From Geofilum sp964396555 (lineage in GTDB: Bacteria > Bacteroidota > Bacteroidia > Bacteroidales > Marinilabiliaceae), in the NCBI GenBank assembly GCA_964396555.1, contig CAYNFX010000012.1:1-30007 (forward strand): a stretch of 30,007 nucleotides of DNA. The letters are read 5' to 3'. Below the pieces are notes generated by a model, which had not been told where the DNA came from, did no database searches, and worked only from the letters and a program-made list of their open reading frames with translations. The translations under genes were made by a program, and so were the position numbers. Shown here piece after piece: positions 18,716 to 26,857 of the stretch. Numbering within the stretch: position 1 is the first letter of the stretch; the number at the start of each line of letters is the position of its first letter.

Positions 18716-20164
18716 TTAACCCACACTGCCTTCAAGACTAATCTGAAGAAGTTTCTGAGCCTCGACGGCAAACTCCATAGGCAGTTGGTTAAGTACCTCC
18801 TTGGCATAGCCATTTACTATCAGCCCAACGGCATCCTCAGTACTTATACCTCTCTGATTACAGTAAAATATTTGATCCTCTCCGATCTTGGAGGTTGTGG
18901 CTTCGTGTTCAACCTTTGCAGTACTGTTGTGTATCTCAAGGTAGGGGAAGGTATGGGCACCGCACTTGTCGCCAAGCAACAGTGAGTCGCATTGCGAAAA
19001 GTTACGTGCATTCTCGGCATTTTTGGATACCCTGACAAGTCCGCGGTAGCTGTTCTGACTCTTTCCTGCGGAGATACCTTTTGAAACAATAATACTCTTG
19101 GTGTTTTTACCAAGGTGTATCATTTTTGTTCCAGTATCTGCCTGTTGGTAGTGATTTGTAAGGGCTACTGAGTAAAACTCACCAACACTGTGGTCACCCA
19201 TAAGCACGCAGCTAGGGTATTTCCAGGTAATAGCCGAACCGGTCTCTACCTGAGTCCATGATATCTTGGAGTAATCACCCTTGCAAATTCCACGCTTGGT
19301 AACGAAGTTGTACACTCCACCCTTGCCTTCTTTATCACCTGGGTACCAGTTTTGTACAGTAGAGTACTTTACCTCTGCCCTTTCAAGTGCAACAATCTCA
19401 ACAACCGCAGCATGGAGCTGATTCTCATCACGCATAGGAGCAGTACAGCCCTCAAGGTAACTGACATAACTGTCGTCTTCGGCAACTATCAGGGTACGTT
19501 CAAACTGCCCTGTGTTCATTGCGTTAATACGAAAATAGGAGGACAGCTCCATAGGACATCTTACGCCCTTTGGTATAAAGACAAAGGAGCCATCGCTAAA
19601 CACAGCAGAGTTAAGTGCTGCAAAATAGTTATCCTGCGGAGGCACCACACTTCCCAAATATTTCCTAACAAGATCCGGATGCTCCTTTATAGCCTCCGAA
19701 ATACTGCAAAAGATAATTCCCTTTTCTGCAAGAGCCTCACGGAAAGTAGTCTTTACTGATACGCTGTCGATGATTGCATCGACAGCCACACCTGACAGGA
19801 CCTTCTGTTCCTCAAGAGGAATTCCGAGCTTCTCAAATGTAGCTAGTAGTTCGGGATCTACCTCATCTAGGCTGTTGTATTTCGCCTGATTTTTGGGGGC
19901 AGCATAATATATTATATCTTGAAAATCAATACTCTCAATTCTCAGGTGTGCCCATGAGGGATAATCCATTTTCAGCCAGTTGCGATATGCGCTTAGCCTG
20001 AACTCCAGCATGAATTCAGGCTCCCCCTTTCGCCTGGATATTTCCCGCACCACATCCTCATTCAGGCCTTTGGGGAGAATATCCATTTCAATGTCGGTAT
20101 GAAAACCATACTGATACTCTCTCCCGGTTACTTCTTCCAATAATTTATCTTGTTCGCTAGCCAT
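18716..20164 (-). CDS. sufB: Fe-S assembly scaffold protein SufB
   Basis: A 482-residue SufB, the main scaffold subunit on which the Fe-S cluster forms. Diagnostic blocks are VRCPMELSSYFRIN, SYLEGCTAP, SQCDSLLLGDKCGAHTFPYLEIHN and EHEATTSKIGEDQIFYCNQRGIS. The Cys in GDKCGAH corresponds to the key acceptor Cys of E. coli SufB. The start ATG is followed by an N-terminal region of family length. It is the first gene of the suf operon. A perfect promoter-like element lies about 330 bases upstream (20502-20533), leaving a long leader between. Confidence 0.97.
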   Translation of the reverse strand: MASEQDKLLEEVTGREYQYGFHTDIEMDILPKGLNEDVVREISRRKGEPEFMLEFRLSAYRNWLKMDYPSWAHLRIESIDFQDIIYYAAPKNQAKYNSLDEVDPELLATFEKLGIPLEEQKVLSGVAVDAIIDSVSVKTTFREALAEKGIIFCSISEAIKEHPDLVRKYLGSVVPPQDNYFAALNSAVFSDGSFVFIPKGVRCPMELSSYFRINAMNTGQFERTLIVAEDDSYVSYLEGCTAPMRDENQLHAAVVEIVALERAEVKYSTVQNWYPGDKEGKGGVYNFVTKRGICKGDYSKISWTQVETGSAITWKYPSCVLMGDHSVGEFYSVALTNHYQQADTGTKMIHLGKNTKSIIVSKGISAGKSQNSYRGLVRVSKNAENARNFSQCDSLLLGDKCGAHTFPYLEIHNSTAKVEHEATTSKIGEDQIFYCNQRGISTEDAVGLIVNGYAKEVLNQLPMEFAVEAQKLLQISLEGSVG

Positions 20165-20501
20165 ATTCCTGGTATTCCAATAATTAGTTTCTCATAAGCT
20201 AAAACAACAGCAACCACAAACGGTTCAAGATGCTGTCATAAGATTTCCCCAAGCTTAATAATCAATATCTATATTCCCGGAATTTGCATAACAAAAACCG
20301 ATAATCCGGGAAAGCCCATGCTTACTTACATGAGGCGTGGCAGACTATATCAAACGCCAGATAATCACAACAAAACCATAGGCAAATTTGTCAATGGCCT
20401 CAAAAACACAACATATGCGTAATGGCATATTTAACGCCCGGTTAAACCGGCATCTCCCGTGGTAATCACGACATAAACACAGGTCAGATTTATATAAACG
20501 G
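20165..20501 (-). promoter_or_regulatory. Predicted long 5' leader of the suf operon with inverted repeats
   Basis: This stretch of about 330 bases has no convincing protein gene. Perfect dyads are TTCCCGGA (20274-20281) / TCCGGGAA (20305-20312), ATATGC (20413-20418) / GCATAT (20425-20430) and CCGGTT-A-AACCGG (20438-20450). No TAnnTTTG element is seen closer to sufB, so a transcript from the distal promoter would carry all of them. A 27-codon ORF (20345-20428, minus, starting MPLRICCVFE) is open here but has no other support. It could be a structured regulatory leader, a separate small RNA, or an operator region; it is not a riboswitch class I recognise. Confidence 0.5.
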
Positions 20502-20533
20502 CAAATTTAGTCTGAAAAAAAAGATCTTACAAA
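20502..20533 (-). promoter_or_regulatory. Bacteroidetes-type promoter facing the suf operon
   Basis: On the minus strand TTTG (20533-20530) is followed after exactly 20 bases by TAAATTTG (20509-20502), a full match to the TTTG / TAnnTTTG consensus of the primary sigma factor in this phylum. Transcription would begin near 20495 and run toward sufB. Confidence 0.7.
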
Positions 20534-20562
20534 CTATCCTCCCCTTAGTTATAGAGACTGTG

Positions 20563-20593
20563 TTTTTTTACGAACTATATTTTTGTAGTTTTG
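20563..20593 (+). promoter_or_regulatory. Probable promoter of the lpxD operon
   Basis: TTTT (20563-20566), 19 bases, then TAGTTTTG (20586-20593) fits the consensus with one -33 mismatch and ends 17 bases before the lpxD ATG. A second overlapping -7 candidate, TATTTTTG, is at 20578-20585. The element is back to back with the suf-facing promoter. Confidence 0.5.
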
Positions 20594-20610
20594 CACAAAC
20601 TAATTTTCAG

Positions 20611-21636
20611 ATGAAATTTACAGCAGAACAGATTGCAGCATTGATCAACGGCACTGTGGATGGCAATCCAAACGCATTGGTCAGCGATGTATCCAAAATC
20701 GAAGAAGGAAGACCTGAAACACTAACCTTTCTGTCCAATCCAAAGTACGAATCCTATATCTATAATACCGAAGCTTCAGTTGTAATAGTCAACAAAAGCT
20801 TTACTCCTGAGAAGCCTGTAAAATCAACCCTTATTCGTGTCGAAGATGCCTATGCTGCACTTGCTAAACTGCTACAGATATATGAGGCTTCTCAACCTGC
20901 AAAAACGGGAATCGAACAACCAAGCTATATTGATGGCTCAGTAAAACTTGGCGAAGATGTATATGTCGGAGCCTTTGCCTATATTGGAAAGGGAGCTGTA
21001 ATAGGAGACAATGCACAGATCTATCCCCAGGCTTACATTGGTGACGGAGTGCGCATTGGTGACAATAGTATTGTATATGCAGGAGTAAAGATTTACAAGG
21101 GCTGCCGTATAGGCAACAACTGCATAATCCATGCTGGTGCTGTGATAGGGTCAGACGGTTTCGGCTTTGCTCCCGTTGAAGGCGGTTTCGAAAAGATACC
21201 ACAGGTGGGAGTTGTCGTCCTTGAAGATGATGTTGAAATCGGTGCCAACACTACTATTGACAGGGCTACAATGGGAGCAACTATTATCCATAAGGGGACC
21301 AAACTAGACAACCTTATCCAGGTAGCACACAACGTGGAAATAGGCAGCAACAGCGTACTGGCGGCTCAGACCGGAATTGCAGGAAGCACCAAGATTGGTA
21401 GTAATGTAATGTTTGGTGGTCAGGTTGGAATTGCAGGTCACATAAAGATAGCAGACGGAGTAAAACTTGCTGCACAGACAGGAGTATCCAAAAGCATTAC
21501 CAAAGAGGGATCAATATGGATGGGCGCTCCTGCAATTGATTTGTCGCAGTTTAGCAAGGCCTATGTAATATTCAGAAAGCTGCCCGAACTATATTCGAAA
21601 GTCGGAGAACTTGAAAAAAAGCTAGGCAATAAGTAG
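20611..21636 (+). CDS. lpxD: UDP-3-O-acyl-glucosamine N-acyltransferase LpxD
   Basis: A 341-residue enzyme of lipid A synthesis that adds the N-linked hydroxyacyl chain from acyl-ACP. The N-terminal uridine-binding domain (MKFTAEQIAALINGTVDG) is followed by a left-handed beta-helix of hexapeptide repeats from about residue 105. The catalytic His is H240 in LIQVAHNVEIG, and FGFAPVEGGFEKIPQ is the typical LpxD loop. I place the start at the ATG at 20611; the in-frame GTG further upstream lies in the promoter and would add non-homologous residues. It is first of the lpxD, lpxC-fabZ, lpxA cluster. Confidence 0.96.
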   Translation: MKFTAEQIAALINGTVDGNPNALVSDVSKIEEGRPETLTFLSNPKYESYIYNTEASVVIVNKSFTPEKPVKSTLIRVEDAYAALAKLLQIYEASQPAKTGIEQPSYIDGSVKLGEDVYVGAFAYIGKGAVIGDNAQIYPQAYIGDGVRIGDNSIVYAGVKIYKGCRIGNNCIIHAGAVIGSDGFGFAPVEGGFEKIPQVGVVVLEDDVEIGANTTIDRATMGATIIHKGTKLDNLIQVAHNVEIGSNSVLAAQTGIAGSTKIGSNVMFGGQVGIAGHIKIADGVKLAAQTGVSKSITKEGSIWMGAPAIDLSQFSKAYVIFRKLPELYSKVGELEKKLGNK

Positions 21637-21708
21637 GATATTTTCAACAAAAACAAACACCTGGCTGTTAGGTTAGGATCGGATATAATAAAATTACAAT
21701 TCGAGATA

Positions 21709-23106
21709 ATGGCGGAAAAACAGAGGACTATCGGGAAATCCGTTTCACTACAAGGTAATGGATTGCACACCGGAGTATTTGTAAATCTAACATTGAATCC
21801 GGCTGAACCCGGATTTGGATATAAATTCAGGCGGGTTGACCTGCCTGGTCAACCGACTGTCAGGGCACTTGCCGACAATGTAACTTATACCCAAAGGGGT
21901 ACCGTTCTCGAAGAAGGAGAAGCCAAGGTCAGCACAATAGAACATTGCCTTGCAGCATTGAGGGGAATGGGCGTGGACAACTGCCTTATAGATGTCGATG
22001 GTCCAGAAGTTCCAATACTTGACGGTAGCTCTAGATATTTCGTCGGAGCCATCAACGAAGCCGGCATCATAGAACAGGACGCTGACCGTGAGTACTTCGA
22101 GGTACGTGAAAAAATGATAGTCGAAGATCCTGAGACCGGCAGCTACATAATTGCTTTGCCTGATAATGGTTTTTCTGCTCAGGTTATGATCTCTTTCGAC
22201 AGATCTCTGCAACTGGCCAACCAGTTTGCTACTATCGAAAGTCTCGATGCTTTTGAAACAGAGATTTCTATGTGCAGGACCTTTGTGTTTCTGCATGAGC
22301 TGGAACCCCTGCTTAAGGCTAACCTTATAAAGGGTGGTGATCTTGACAACGCCATAATAATAATTGACAGGCCTGTTGCCCAGGAGGAAATGAACCGTCT
22401 TGCCACATTGTTTGGCAAGCCCGCCATGGAGGTTAAACCAACAGGCATACTCAACAATCTGGATCTTCACTTTACAAACGAGCCTGCCAGGCATAAGCTG
22501 CTTGACGTAATTGGTGATCTTACCCTGTGCGGTAGTCCAATCAAGGGTCGCATTATAGCCAACAAGCCAGGGCACAAGATCAATGCGGAATTTACAAGAA
22601 TGCTACGTAAAGAGATCCGAAAGCGTCAGCTTAAGATAGATGCGCCCCACTATGATCCTAATGCCGAGCCTCTTTATGATATCACTAAGATAAAGAGTAT
22701 GCTGCCCCACCGTTATCCTTTCCTGCTTGTGGATAAGATTATAGAACTTCAGGAAAAGGTCGTGGTGGGTGTTAAAAATGTTACAGGCAATGAGCCTTTC
22801 TTTGCAGGTCACTTCCCCGACGAACCGGTAATGCCGGGCGTACTATTGGTGGAAGCAATGGCTCAGGTAGGTGGTATTCTGGTACTGGGCCAGATGCCAG
22901 GTCCCCATACCTATAGCACCTATTTTCTAAAACTAGACAATATAAAGTTCCGCAAAAAGGTGGTCCCGGGCGACACCCTTATTTTCAAGCTGGAGATGCT
23001 TAGTGAGATTCGCCGCGGTGTAGCGAATATGAAAGGTATGGCCTTCGTAGGTGATAATATTGTTGCCGAAGGAGAATTCATGGCCCAAATAATTAAAAAC
23101 AAGTAA
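21709..23106 (+). CDS. lpxC-fabZ: Bifunctional LpxC-FabZ: UDP-acyl-GlcNAc deacetylase and hydroxyacyl-ACP dehydratase
   Basis: A 465-residue natural fusion, as is usual in Bacteroidota. Residues 1 to about 310 are LpxC, the zinc deacetylase that commits to lipid A synthesis. Its zinc ligands are H79 (STIEHCLAAL), H262 and D266 (RHKLLDVIGD), with catalytic E78 and H289 (KPGHK). Residues from about 320 to the end are FabZ, the 3-hydroxyacyl-ACP dehydratase of fatty acid synthesis, with LPHRYPFLLVDK at 332-343 and catalytic H368 and E382 in GHFPDEPVMPGVLLVEAMAQ. The two enzymes compete for the same hydroxyacyl-ACP pool, so fusion may balance them. It lies 72 bases after lpxD and abuts lpxA with no gap. 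Confidence 0.97.
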   Translation: MAEKQRTIGKSVSLQGNGLHTGVFVNLTLNPAEPGFGYKFRRVDLPGQPTVRALADNVTYTQRGTVLEEGEAKVSTIEHCLAALRGMGVDNCLIDVDGPEVPILDGSSRYFVGAINEAGIIEQDADREYFEVREKMIVEDPETGSYIIALPDNGFSAQVMISFDRSLQLANQFATIESLDAFETEISMCRTFVFLHELEPLLKANLIKGGDLDNAIIIIDRPVAQEEMNRLATLFGKPAMEVKPTGILNNLDLHFTNEPARHKLLDVIGDLTLCGSPIKGRIIANKPGHKINAEFTRMLRKEIRKRQLKIDAPHYDPNAEPLYDITKIKSMLPHRYPFLLVDKIIELQEKVVVGVKNVTGNEPFFAGHFPDEPVMPGVLLVEAMAQVGGILVLGQMPGPHTYSTYFLKLDNIKFRKKVVPGDTLIFKLEMLSEIRRGVANMKGMAFVGDNIVAEGEFMAQIIKNK

Positions 23107-23904
23107 ATGAATCATTCATTATCAGTTATACATCCTGAGGCACAGATCGGATCCGGTGTGGAGATCGGACCATTTGTAACAATTGACAAAGATGTTGTTA
23201 TTGGAGAAGGAACAAAGATTGGATCCAATGCAACAATACTGTCAGGAACAAGGATTGGCAAAAACTGCAATATCTTCCCTGGTGCTGTGATAGGAGCTGT
23301 TCCCCAGGACCTTAAATTTGCCGGCGAAGAGACCACTGTCGAGATTGGTGATAATACCACTATCAGGGAATTTGCAACGGTCAACCGCGGTACAAAAGCC
23401 AAAGGAAAGACAGTTATTGGTAGCAACTGTCTGATAATGGCATACGTGCATGTTGCTCACGACTGCGCCATTGGCAACAACGTGATTCTTGTCAACAGCG
23501 TTCAGGTCGCTGGCGAAGTAGAGATTGATGATTGGGCAATAGTAGGCGGTATGACTGCAATACACCAGTTTGTCAGAATTGGTGCCCATGTCATGGTAGC
23601 AGGGGGCTCCCTAGTGAGCAAGGACATCCCCCCTTATGTCAAGGCCGGTCGTGAACGACTCTCCTATATGGGTATCAATTCAATAGGTCTGCGACGCAGG
23701 GGCTTTACAAATGAGCAGATAAGAGATATCCAGGACTGCTATCGTGTAATCTACCTGTCCAAGTTAAATAATTCGGATGCCCTGGCTAAGATCGAATCGG
23801 ATCTGCCTCCGACACAAGAGCGCGACGAAATAGTAAACTTTATCAGGAACTCTCAACGCGGAATTATTAAGGGCTATACCCATATCAGCGACGAGGAAGA
23901 GTAG
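23107..23904 (+). CDS. lpxA: UDP-GlcNAc O-acyltransferase LpxA
   Basis: A 265-residue hexapeptide-repeat acyltransferase, the first enzyme of lipid A synthesis. The beta-helix region spans about residues 5-190. The catalytic His is H118 in VHVAHDC, and GGMTAIHQFVRIGAHVMVAGGS is highly diagnostic. The C-terminal helical domain is present (YMGINSIGLRRRGFTNEQI). Its ATG follows the lpxC-fabZ stop directly. It converges with the dnaE-like gene with only 4 bases between stop codons. Confidence 0.97.
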   Translation: MNHSLSVIHPEAQIGSGVEIGPFVTIDKDVVIGEGTKIGSNATILSGTRIGKNCNIFPGAVIGAVPQDLKFAGEETTVEIGDNTTIREFATVNRGTKAKGKTVIGSNCLIMAYVHVAHDCAIGNNVILVNSVQVAGEVEIDDWAIVGGMTAIHQFVRIGAHVMVAGGSLVSKDIPPYVKAGRERLSYMGINSIGLRRRGFTNEQIRDIQDCYRVIYLSKLNNSDALAKIESDLPPTQERDEIVNFIRNSQRGIIKGYTHISDEEE

Positions 23905-23920
23905 AAGTCTAAACACTTCT
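23903..23920. terminator. Small hairpin over the lpxA and dnaE stop codons
   Basis: AGAAGT (23903-23908) and ACTTCT (23915-23920) form a perfect 6-bp stem with loop CTAAAC. The lpxA stop begins at its left edge and the dnaE stop lies partly in the loop. The stem is short and AT-rich and lacks a T-tract, so it is a weak terminator candidate only. Confidence 0.3.
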
Positions 23921-26845
23921 TGGATCGGGTTTGAGGGGCATCATGCCACAACGATGTACATTAATGGATGGTGAACCATAGTCGAGCATCACCTTACCCT
24001 CAATAAGATACAGACCCTGCCCATAGAGCGGGTATTTCTTCAGACTCTGTGGAAAATGCACAGTATCTATAAAGTCACCGTTGACATCCAAAAAGGTACC
24101 AAACTTCATATAAGCCCCTGTCTTGGTTCTTACAGGCTTAGTGGCCACAAGTTTTCCAACAACTCTAACGGTCTGACCAGCAAGGGCAGTCAGATCTCTT
24201 GCTACAGCACTGCCCCTGTAGGCTGACTTGGCAAGGTCAAACATAAATCCTGAAACGGGAAAGCCAAGCAGCTCGATTTCATCATAGAGGTCCTCAAGAA
24301 ATTCAGTTTTCAGTGCAGGAAGCCTGACTGTGCCACTGCTGCCAAACAACTGAACAACCTGCTCCTGAGAACCTCGCGTCTTGTTAAGCAACATATGAGC
24401 CTCCCAGAGTAAAGCCTTCTTATCTATTCCAAGGAAACGAAAAGCCCCCACACGTACCAGCACTATTATCTGTTCAAGTCCGGCTCCTGTTCTAAGTATA
24501 AAATTCTCAAGACTCAGATACTCATCATTACGACTTCTCTCCTCAGGTATAAGGTGGGCTAGCTCACCCTCCAGATTGAGAATACAGTCAAAGCCTAAGT
24601 AAATATCACTTCCCTCGATCTTTGTTTCAAACATACTCTTGTTAACACAGGGCAGGCATATATTGGCCCCTGCCTTGCGGGCCTCGTTTACATAGACCTC
24701 ACGGGAATAAAAGCCGCCATAATTATTTAGGACACTTACCATAAACTCCATGGGATAGTAGGTCTTAAGGTAGAGACTCTGATAACTCTCCACGGCAAAG
24801 GATGCACTGTGCGCCTTGTTGAAGCTGTAACCGGCAAATGACTCCATTTGCCGCCATACCTCCCTTGTCACTTCTTCGGGATAACCCTTCTCCCTGCAGT
24901 TATAAAAGAATTTATCCTTTATTTCCTCCAGGTGCTTTGCACTTCGGTACTTCCCACTCATCATACGCCTCAGCACATCGGCCTCTGCCATGTCAAGCCC
25001 GCCAAAGTAGTGCCCTATCTTCATTACATCTTCCTGGTAAACCATGATGCCGTAGGTCTCCTCAAGATGCTCCTTGAACACCGGATGTATGTACTTTACT
25101 TTCTCCGGATCGAAGTGCCTTTCGATATAGGCCTGCATCATGCCTGAGCTTGCCACGCCGGGACGGATTATCGAACTGGCGGCCACCAGTGTAAGATAGT
25201 TGTCGCACCTTAGCTTTGTAAGCAACTGCCTCATTGCAGGACTTTCAATATAGAAGCAGCCAATGGTATTGGCCTTCCTGAGCTGCTCACCCATCTTCGG
25301 ATCATTGAAAAAGCGTTTTGGATTGGAGGTGTCAATGGTGACGCTGCGGTTGCGCCTTATAATCTCCCTGCAATCCCTGATATGTCCAATACCCCGCTGC
25401 GACAGGATATCAAATTTCTCAAAACCCATCTCGTCGGCCATGTACATATCAAACTGCATAGTGGGCAGTCCCTTGGGCGGATAGTCTATGGCCGAGTAGT
25501 AACACAGCGGCAGGTCGGATATCAATACTCCTGAGGCATGTATAGTACGCTGGTTGGGAAAGTCGGCCATACTGTCATAGACTGTCAGGATGGTATTACA
25601 CACCTCATTCTTGTTGAGCATATTGCCCGGCTCATAGATCAGGCGGTCTATCTCTGCCTTGGGCAGACCGTAGACCTTGCCTAGTTCCCGAATAATGGAC
25701 TTATCCCTGAAGGTAGAGGTAGCCCCCATGAGCGCCGTGTGCTCACTCCCATACCTGCGAAATATATAATCGTAAATATAATCACGGTCGCGCCACGAGA
25801 AATCCACATCAAAGTCAGGCGGATTCTGCCTCTTGGGATTCAGAAAGCGCTCGAAATAAAGGTTGAGCTCTATAGGGCACACATCAGTTATACCCAGACA
25901 ATAGGCCACTATGCTGTTGGCTCCGCTGCCCCGACCCACGTAGTGAAAATTGCGGCTCCGGGCATAGCGGCATATATCGTCGGTGATAAGGAAGTAGGCC
26001 GAAAAGTTAAGCTTATCGATAATATCAAGTTCCCTGAGCACCCTCTCCCTTGCCCTTTCATCCCCACTGCCGTAGCGTCTCTCAAGGCCGTCCATAGAAA
26101 ACCTGTACAAAAGGCGCTTGTCGTCCCTCCTGTTGCCTGTAAAGGAGCTTCGGTTCTTGCTTGTGCTAAAGTCAAAGTCAAAGCTGCACTGAGACAGCAG
26201 TCTCAGTGCATTATCAACAAGTCGCGGTTCGGCAGCATAGGCCTTTATCAGTTTCTCCTTTGCAATAAAGACCTCATCCGAACTGCCAAGCTGCTCATCA
26301 GGCAATTGGGATATAAGAATATTATTATCAATCGACCTAAGTTGTCGGTGCAACTGATAGTCCTCCTTACGGAAGGATACTGAATGCATTGCAATATAAC
26401 GGTCGTGATATCTTCTCGGGGAAGGCAGAAATCTGTTAAGCTCCCTTGCCCTAACCCCAATATATTCGTTGTCCCTGAGCTCTGTCTCCTTTACCGCACC
26501 AAAGGGGTAAATCACAAAACAGTCGGGCAGCTCCGGCGCCCGTGCGCCCGGAGCCGCCTTCCGGAAGTTGAGCTGTGTCATCAGTTCGTTAAGCTGCCTG
26601 AAACCTTCACTATTCTTTGCTATACCGATAAAAAGCAGTTTGTTGTTATCCCTGAACTCCATTCCGGCAAGGGCGTTGATCCCGGCTTTTCGGCACTGCC
26701 TGACAAACTCAATGACTGCTGATGAATTATTGATATCCGTAAGTACGGCAGTGTCATACCCGTAAGCCGCCAGACCCCCGGTCAGGGCTTCTATGCTCAG
26801 GGTTCCATACCTTAGACTGTAGTAACTGTGAAGACTCAGCAACAT
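23909..26845 (-). CDS. Short DnaE-type DNA polymerase III alpha subunit (DnaE2/ImuC-like)
   Basis: A 978-residue C-family polymerase, clearly shorter than a replicative DnaE (about 1150-1200). Order: a degenerate PHP domain (SLHSYYS at 4-10, where the first His of the usual HxH is Ser), polymerase core with GRGSGANS near 304-311, the catalytic PDFDVDF at 343-349 and a third catalytic Asp in KFDIL (D479), a helix-hairpin-helix region, a candidate clamp-binding segment QVVQLFG near 829-835, and a C-terminal OB fold (VRVVGKLVATKP, YLIEGKVMLDYG). The polymerase active site looks intact, so an active enzyme is expected, probably for damage-tolerant synthesis. It lies 12 bases after the Y-family polymerase gene, in one operon. 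Confidence 0.88.
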   Translation of the reverse strand: MLLSLHSYYSLRYGTLSIEALTGGLAAYGYDTAVLTDINNSSAVIEFVRQCRKAGINALAGMEFRDNNKLLFIGIAKNSEGFRQLNELMTQLNFRKAAPGARAPELPDCFVIYPFGAVKETELRDNEYIGVRARELNRFLPSPRRYHDRYIAMHSVSFRKEDYQLHRQLRSIDNNILISQLPDEQLGSSDEVFIAKEKLIKAYAAEPRLVDNALRLLSQCSFDFDFSTSKNRSSFTGNRRDDKRLLYRFSMDGLERRYGSGDERARERVLRELDIIDKLNFSAYFLITDDICRYARSRNFHYVGRGSGANSIVAYCLGITDVCPIELNLYFERFLNPKRQNPPDFDVDFSWRDRDYIYDYIFRRYGSEHTALMGATSTFRDKSIIRELGKVYGLPKAEIDRLIYEPGNMLNKNEVCNTILTVYDSMADFPNQRTIHASGVLISDLPLCYYSAIDYPPKGLPTMQFDMYMADEMGFEKFDILSQRGIGHIRDCREIIRRNRSVTIDTSNPKRFFNDPKMGEQLRKANTIGCFYIESPAMRQLLTKLRCDNYLTLVAASSIIRPGVASSGMMQAYIERHFDPEKVKYIHPVFKEHLEETYGIMVYQEDVMKIGHYFGGLDMAEADVLRRMMSGKYRSAKHLEEIKDKFFYNCREKGYPEEVTREVWRQMESFAGYSFNKAHSASFAVESYQSLYLKTYYPMEFMVSVLNNYGGFYSREVYVNEARKAGANICLPCVNKSMFETKIEGSDIYLGFDCILNLEGELAHLIPEERSRNDEYLSLENFILRTGAGLEQIIVLVRVGAFRFLGIDKKALLWEAHMLLNKTRGSQEQVVQLFGSSGTVRLPALKTEFLEDLYDEIELLGFPVSGFMFDLAKSAYRGSAVARDLTALAGQTVRVVGKLVATKPVRTKTGAYMKFGTFLDVNGDFIDTVHFPQSLKKYPLYGQGLYLIEGKVMLDYGSPSINVHRCGMMPLKPDPRSV

Positions 26846-26857
26846 AATCGTGGTGTA

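Noticed and set aside
20560..20610. GTG start extending LpxD by 17 residues
   Set aside because: The extension is translated from the promoter region and has no family similarity; the ATG at 20611 gives the standard LpxD beginning.
21787..22575. 262-codon ORF antisense to lpxC-fabZ
   Set aside because: It lies wholly within a gene with all catalytic residues identified on the other strand.
25739..26383. 214-codon ORF antisense to the dnaE-like gene
   Set aside because: It is a shadow of a well-supported coding region; its sequence has no family character.
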